From: Actinomyces dentalis DSM 19115
Lineage (GTDB): Bacteria; Actinomycetota; Actinomycetes; Actinomycetales; Actinomycetaceae
Direction of reading: 5' to 3'
NCBI RefSeq assembly: GCF_000429225.1
Contig: NZ_AUBL01000016.1
Span: 1-64,000, forward strand
Length of the DNA: 64,000 nt
Below the pieces are notes generated by a model, which was not told the origin of the DNA, did not search any database, and saw only the letters and a program-made list of their open reading frames with translations. Below are positions 61,089-64,000 of this stretch, piece after piece; the stretch's first letter is position 1, and every line of letters begins with the position of its first letter. A program made the position numbers and the translations under genes.

Positions 61089-61699
61089 GCGCTCCCATCC
61101 GCATCCTCATCGCCGACGACCAGGCCCTCGTCCGGGGGGCCCTGGCCACGCTGCTCGGACTGGAGCCGGACATCGACGTCGTCGCCCAGACGGGCAGCGG
61201 ACGGGCGGTGGCGGCCCTGGCCCGGGAGCACGCCGTCGACGTCGCCCTGCTGGACATCGACATGCCGGACATGGACGGCCTGGCCGCCGCGGCGGCGCTG
61301 ACCGCCTCGGGCGCGGCCTGCCGCAGCCTCATCGTCACGACCTTCGGGCGCCCCGGCTACCTCTCGCGCGCCCTGGAGGCCGGGGCCTCGGGATTCCTGG
61401 TCAAGGACACCCCGCCCCAGGAGCTGGCCGAGGCGATCCGCAAGATCGCGGCGGGGCTGCGCGTCATCGACCCGACCCTCGCCCAGGAGTCGGTGATCGT
61501 GGGGCCCAACCCGCTCACGGACCGGGAGAAGGACGTGCTGCGGCTGGCGGCGCGCGGCGCGGACGCCCGCGATATCGCCGACTGCCTGCACCTGGGCGCC
61601 GGGACGGTGCGCAACTACCTGTCCAGCGCGATCAGCAAGACGCACGCGCGCAACCGCACCGAGGCGGCCCGCACCGCCGAGACCAACGGCTGGCTGTGA
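61085..61699 (+). CDS. LuxR/NarL-family response regulator
   Basis: 204 residues from GTG 61085. Receiver: LIADDQALVRGALATLLG, phosphoacceptor in DVALLDIDMPDMDGLAAA (near 53), IVTTFGRPGYLSRALEAGAS and GFLVKDTPPQ. HTH: NPLTDREKDVLRLAARGADA then LGAGTVRNYLSSAISKTHAR. Partner of the preceding kinase; the exporter operon with its dyad at 57846-57872 is the likely target, giving autogenous control. Confidence 0.95.
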   Translation: MSAPIRILIADDQALVRGALATLLGLEPDIDVVAQTGSGRAVAALAREHAVDVALLDIDMPDMDGLAAAAALTASGAACRSLIVTTFGRPGYLSRALEAGASGFLVKDTPPQELAEAIRKIAAGLRVIDPTLAQESVIVGPNPLTDREKDVLRLAARGADARDIADCLHLGAGTVRNYLSSAISKTHARNRTEAARTAETNGWL

Positions 61700-61712
61700 G
61701 GCGGGGCGGACG

Positions 61713-62300
61713 TCAAATCGCACCGGCCCGTGCGAGTGCGGCCAGGAGATCGGCCTCGAACGCGGCGAAGGACGGGCTGCGCCCACGGGCTTGGGCAAGG
61801 TCCATAACGGCGGAGAAGCGCGCCTGGTGGAGGGTCTCCCTATACGATTCCGTCATCCGTGTCGCGAGGACTCCCTTGGCATCTCTTGGGCGCTCGGGTT
61901 CCCCGTCGAACACCGCGTCGCCACTGACGCCGCCATGCCCTCGAAGCGACTCGATGGCCGCCAAGAACCAAGCCTCGTACTCGCGTACGGCCACCGCGAT
62001 GACCGTGGTTCCTCCGGCTCCGCGGCCAAGGATGCTCGTGATCTGCGCCTGCATCTCACCAGGATCATCGTCGTCGGCATCGAGAAGAACCAGCACTACA
62101 CCATTATCACCAACGCGAATGCGCTGCATTCTGACTGCACCAACCAGCCTCCCATTCAGCATCTGGGTCCTGGGAAGGCGATATGGATGCTCCACATGAA
62201 GGTCGAACACCTCGTGAGCCTCGCAAATTCTTCGAATGAGGATCGGAAGAGCCCTGACTTCTCCGTGGCCCTCAACTACCGCACCCACTCGGACAGTCAT
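61713..62300 (-). CDS. DUF4276 (Toprim-like) protein of a two-gene ATPase module
   Basis: 195 residues. The N-terminus VRVGAVVEGHGEVRALPIL has the Toprim-type glutamate (VEGxxE), and VVLVLLDADDDDPGEM near residue 68 supplies the DxD cluster, the pattern of metal-dependent Toprim nuclease domains. TVIAVAVREYEAWFLAAIES and a helical C-terminus follow. Its ATG lies in the ATGA overlap with the ATPase gene, so both are made together. In OLD and Gabija nucleases the ATPase and Toprim parts are fused; here they are split, as in PARIS-type defence pairs. Codon use is more A+T-rich than in neighbours. Convergent with the regulator gene. Confidence 0.75.
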   Translation of the reverse strand: MTVRVGAVVEGHGEVRALPILIRRICEAHEVFDLHVEHPYRLPRTQMLNGRLVGAVRMQRIRVGDNGVVLVLLDADDDDPGEMQAQITSILGRGAGGTTVIAVAVREYEAWFLAAIESLRGHGGVSGDAVFDGEPERPRDAKGVLATRMTESYRETLHQARFSAVMDLAQARGRSPSFAAFEADLLAALARAGAI

Positions 62301-63478
62301 CGGGATACGGCTTCCTCAGGTTCGGGCTGAAACTGATCGGCTCGCAGCAGCTCGCCCGCGGTGAAGAGCGACTCGTCGAATGCGAACCGGACCGCGGCAT
62401 CGGGATGACCGACCTCGGTCGTCCCCCCGACCGATCGCACAGCGAACAGCTCACCGGGAAGGATCGTAGAAGAATCGAGAAGATCGGGACTGTGAGTCGT
62501 CAGCAGCACCTGACGATGCTCACTGGCGTCTCGGATCGCGTCCAGGAGGACGCCCGCGGCCGCCGGATGGAGCGCGATCTCGGGCTCCTCCACGCCGACG
62601 GGGCTCAGCGCCTCGCCCGTTCCGGCGAACAGCGCCACGAGCACGCCAAGGGCGCGCAGCGTCCCATCACTGACCGCGGAGGCCGGGAACGACCACGGAC
62701 CGACCGACCCCGAGACGTCCTGCTGGAACTCCAGAGTCTCCCACCCGGACACCGCCGACGACCTGACCGACCTGATGCCGGGAACGATCGCACGCAGGTA
62801 CTCCTCGACCCGCCGTTCAGTCTCCGGGCTTGAATGCCGCAACATCTCGAGGACTGAAGCGATATTGGATCCGTCGCGTCGGAGAGGATCTCCGGGGGTC
62901 GGCGCCTGAGGACGCCGCATGGCCTCCGGCGAGGGATTGAACACCTCCATGCCCGCGAGTCCGTCGTAGACGGGTCTGAATTCCTCGAGACCCGACAAGG
63001 CCACGAGAGCCAGACGGTCCACCGCCGTTCGCGGCAGGCGGCTTTCCGAGCTCCGAACGGCACGACCATTCCTCAACTCGTAGAAGTGGTCCTCGCCATC
63101 GGCGCCCTCGGGATCAGAGGAGGATATGCGGCACACCTCTCTCGCCACTCCGATCCCCCCGTCATCGGTCGTCCCGATTCTGACCTCATAAACTCCACTG
63201 AATTTCCCGGAAGAGAATTCCAGGGAGATGGTGAAATCGGTGGGGCTTCCGGCAGATCTGCGTCTTACCCCCGCGATGCCGCCCCGCTCGCTCACGGCCC
63301 TGGAAATATTCTCCTCGAGCGCCTGGCGGATGAACCTCAAAGAGTCCAGGATATTAGACTTGCCCGCCCCGTTCTGACCGACGAATATCGCCAGGGGCCC
63401 GAGCTCCAGATCGCAGGATCCGATACTGCGGTAGTTCTTCAGTCCGAGACGGCGCAGGGAGAAGGTGGCATCGGTCAT
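62297..63478 (-). CDS. AAA-family SMC-like ATPase of the two-gene module
   Basis: 393 residues. RLGLKNYRSIGSCDLELGPL at the start and FVGQNGAGKSNILDSLRFIR (Walker A near residue 36) are typical of RecF/OLD-type ATPases (AAA_21/AAA_15). The central insert holds the coiled or lid region (residues 70-240). VSDGTLRALGVLVALFAGTG is the signature-like stretch, PVGVEEPEIALHPAAAGVLL is Walker B with catalytic Glu, and QVLLTTHSPDLLDSSTI is the switch. No Toprim domain is attached; that role goes to the partner. Little SD sequence precedes the ATG. The pair resembles a phage-defence unit, an inference from architecture. Confidence 0.8.
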   Translation of the reverse strand: MTDATFSLRRLGLKNYRSIGSCDLELGPLAIFVGQNGAGKSNILDSLRFIRQALEENISRAVSERGGIAGVRRRSAGSPTDFTISLEFSSGKFSGVYEVRIGTTDDGGIGVAREVCRISSSDPEGADGEDHFYELRNGRAVRSSESRLPRTAVDRLALVALSGLEEFRPVYDGLAGMEVFNPSPEAMRRPQAPTPGDPLRRDGSNIASVLEMLRHSSPETERRVEEYLRAIVPGIRSVRSSAVSGWETLEFQQDVSGSVGPWSFPASAVSDGTLRALGVLVALFAGTGEALSPVGVEEPEIALHPAAAGVLLDAIRDASEHRQVLLTTHSPDLLDSSTILPGELFAVRSVGGTTEVGHPDAAVRFAFDESLFTAGELLRADQFQPEPEEAVSR

Positions 63479-63549
63479 GGAGCAAGGCTAGACCATGAAA
63501 GGAACCGATCCGACCCGCACGCGGCGGAATCCGGGGCGCGCCGGCGCCC

Positions 63550-64000
63550 CTACAGGCCCAGGTGGCGGCGCAGGTCCTCGGGCAGGGCGTCCACGGCGTC
63601 GGCGACCTCGTCCGCGCTCGGCTGCCCGCCGCGCTCCGCCGCGCTTCGCCCCGGCATGATCCCGTAGCCCTGGGAGGCGTCCTGCCCGCCCAGCCCGAAG
63701 GCCGCGCCCCGCCCCGGCGCGCCCGCCGGGGCGGACGTCTCGGCGCTGCGCCTGGCGGCGGCCTCCTTGGCCTGGCGCGCGGCCTTGGCGGGGTTGCCGC
63801 TGCGACCCTTCCTGCCGCCCCTGCCCCGCTTGCCCTTGGGGGCCTGGCGGGCCCTGGCGCGCTTGCCCGTGCCGGGCAGGGACCCCATGCCGGGCATGGG
63901 CCCGCCCTCCCCGAAGCCGCCGGAGGCCATGGCCTCCATCATCTTCTTGGCGGCCTCGAAGCGGTCGACGAGTTCGTTGACGGCCTGGACGGTGGTGCCC
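63550..64000 (-). CDS. ffh: Signal recognition particle protein Ffh, C-terminal part
   Basis: Only the last 149 codons are in the window; the rest lies beyond its right edge. The visible start GTTVQAVNELVDRFEAAKKM, followed by MEAMASGGFGEG, is the end of the M domain that binds 4.5S RNA and signal sequences. The tail after that (residues rich in Gly, Arg, Lys: KRARARQAPKGKRGRGGRKG) is longer than in most Ffh proteins and ends AVDALPEDLRRHLGL. Ffh delivers nascent membrane proteins to the translocon. Downstream neighbours normally are rpsP and khpA; here an accessory block intervenes. Confidence 0.88.
   Translation of the reverse strand, partial: GTTVQAVNELVDRFEAAKKMMEAMASGGFGEGGPMPGMGSLPGTGKRARARQAPKGKRGRGGRKGRSGNPAKAARQAKEAAARRSAETSAPAGAPGRGAAFGLGGQDASQGYGIMPGRSAAERGGQPSADEVADAVDALPEDLRRHLGL

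Overview
The window is a stretch of a very GC-rich actinobacterial chromosome. Gene order (coaD, a SepIVA-like gene, a DUF177 gene, rnc, mutM; ispG beside a DUF4081-type acetyltransferase; dxr beside a site-2 protease; rpsB-tsf-pyrH-frr-cdsA-rlmN; rpsP-KH-rimM-trmD-lepB-rplS-lepB-rnhB-DUF2469-yraN-comM-dprA-xerC) matches the conserved Actinomycetota core. The Pro/Ala/Gly-rich protein extensions, GTG starts and extragenic palindromes suggest the Actinomyces/Schaalia group; the genus is inference.

Layout. 0.5-12 kb: mutM, rnc, DUF177, SepIVA-like and coaD on the minus strand, then a small lipoprotein and rsmD (plus), a SAM hydroxide adenosyltransferase, recG and a DAK2-domain kinase (minus), and rpmB (plus). 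12-19 kb: small secreted or membrane proteins, a 1.3-kb gene-poor region full of palindromic repeats, an unusual two-module sensor kinase with its LuxR-type regulator, and two paralogous Excalibur-domain lipoproteins. 19-24 kb: rph-rdgB, a repeat-filled spacer, GNAT gene and ispG. 24-28.6 kb: a translationally coupled four-gene lower mevalonate operon, so parts of both isoprenoid routes (MEP: ispG, dxr; MVA: mvk, mvaD, pmk, idi2) lie in one window. 28.6-30 kb: an A+T-richer island with an uncharacterised two-gene unit and a HicB-like gene. 30-41.3 kb: TctA/TctB-like permease, site-2 protease, dxr, DivIVA-domain protein, rlmN, cdsA, frr, pyrH, tsf, rpsB, all minus. 41.3-43.5 kb: repeat-rich spacers around an M23-family gene. 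43.5-56 kb: the long minus-strand xerC...rpsP block, with two signal peptidases, one carrying a 500-residue acidic extension, and a TrmD-acetyltransferase fusion. 56-63.5 kb: an accessory insertion between rpsP and ffh with a membrane-anchored protein, an ABC exporter with its two-component system, and a split ATPase/Toprim-like pair resembling a phage-defence module. The window ends inside ffh.

Working together: ribosome biogenesis and translation (rpsB, tsf, frr, rpsP, rimM, trmD, rplS, rpmB, rlmN, rsmD, rnc, rph, KH protein) and protein export (ffh, two lepB, site-2 protease) dominate. Isoprenoid synthesis, DNA repair and uptake (mutM, recG, dprA, comM, xerC, rnhB) and lipid synthesis (cdsA, DAK2 kinase) make up the rest of the core. 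The most unusual material is the split ATPase/Toprim-like pair at 61.7-63.5 kb, the uncharacterised pair at 28.6-29.6 kb, and several families of extragenic palindromic repeats, two of which differ between copies by an inverted centre. All function calls come from reading motifs and gene order; no searches were run.
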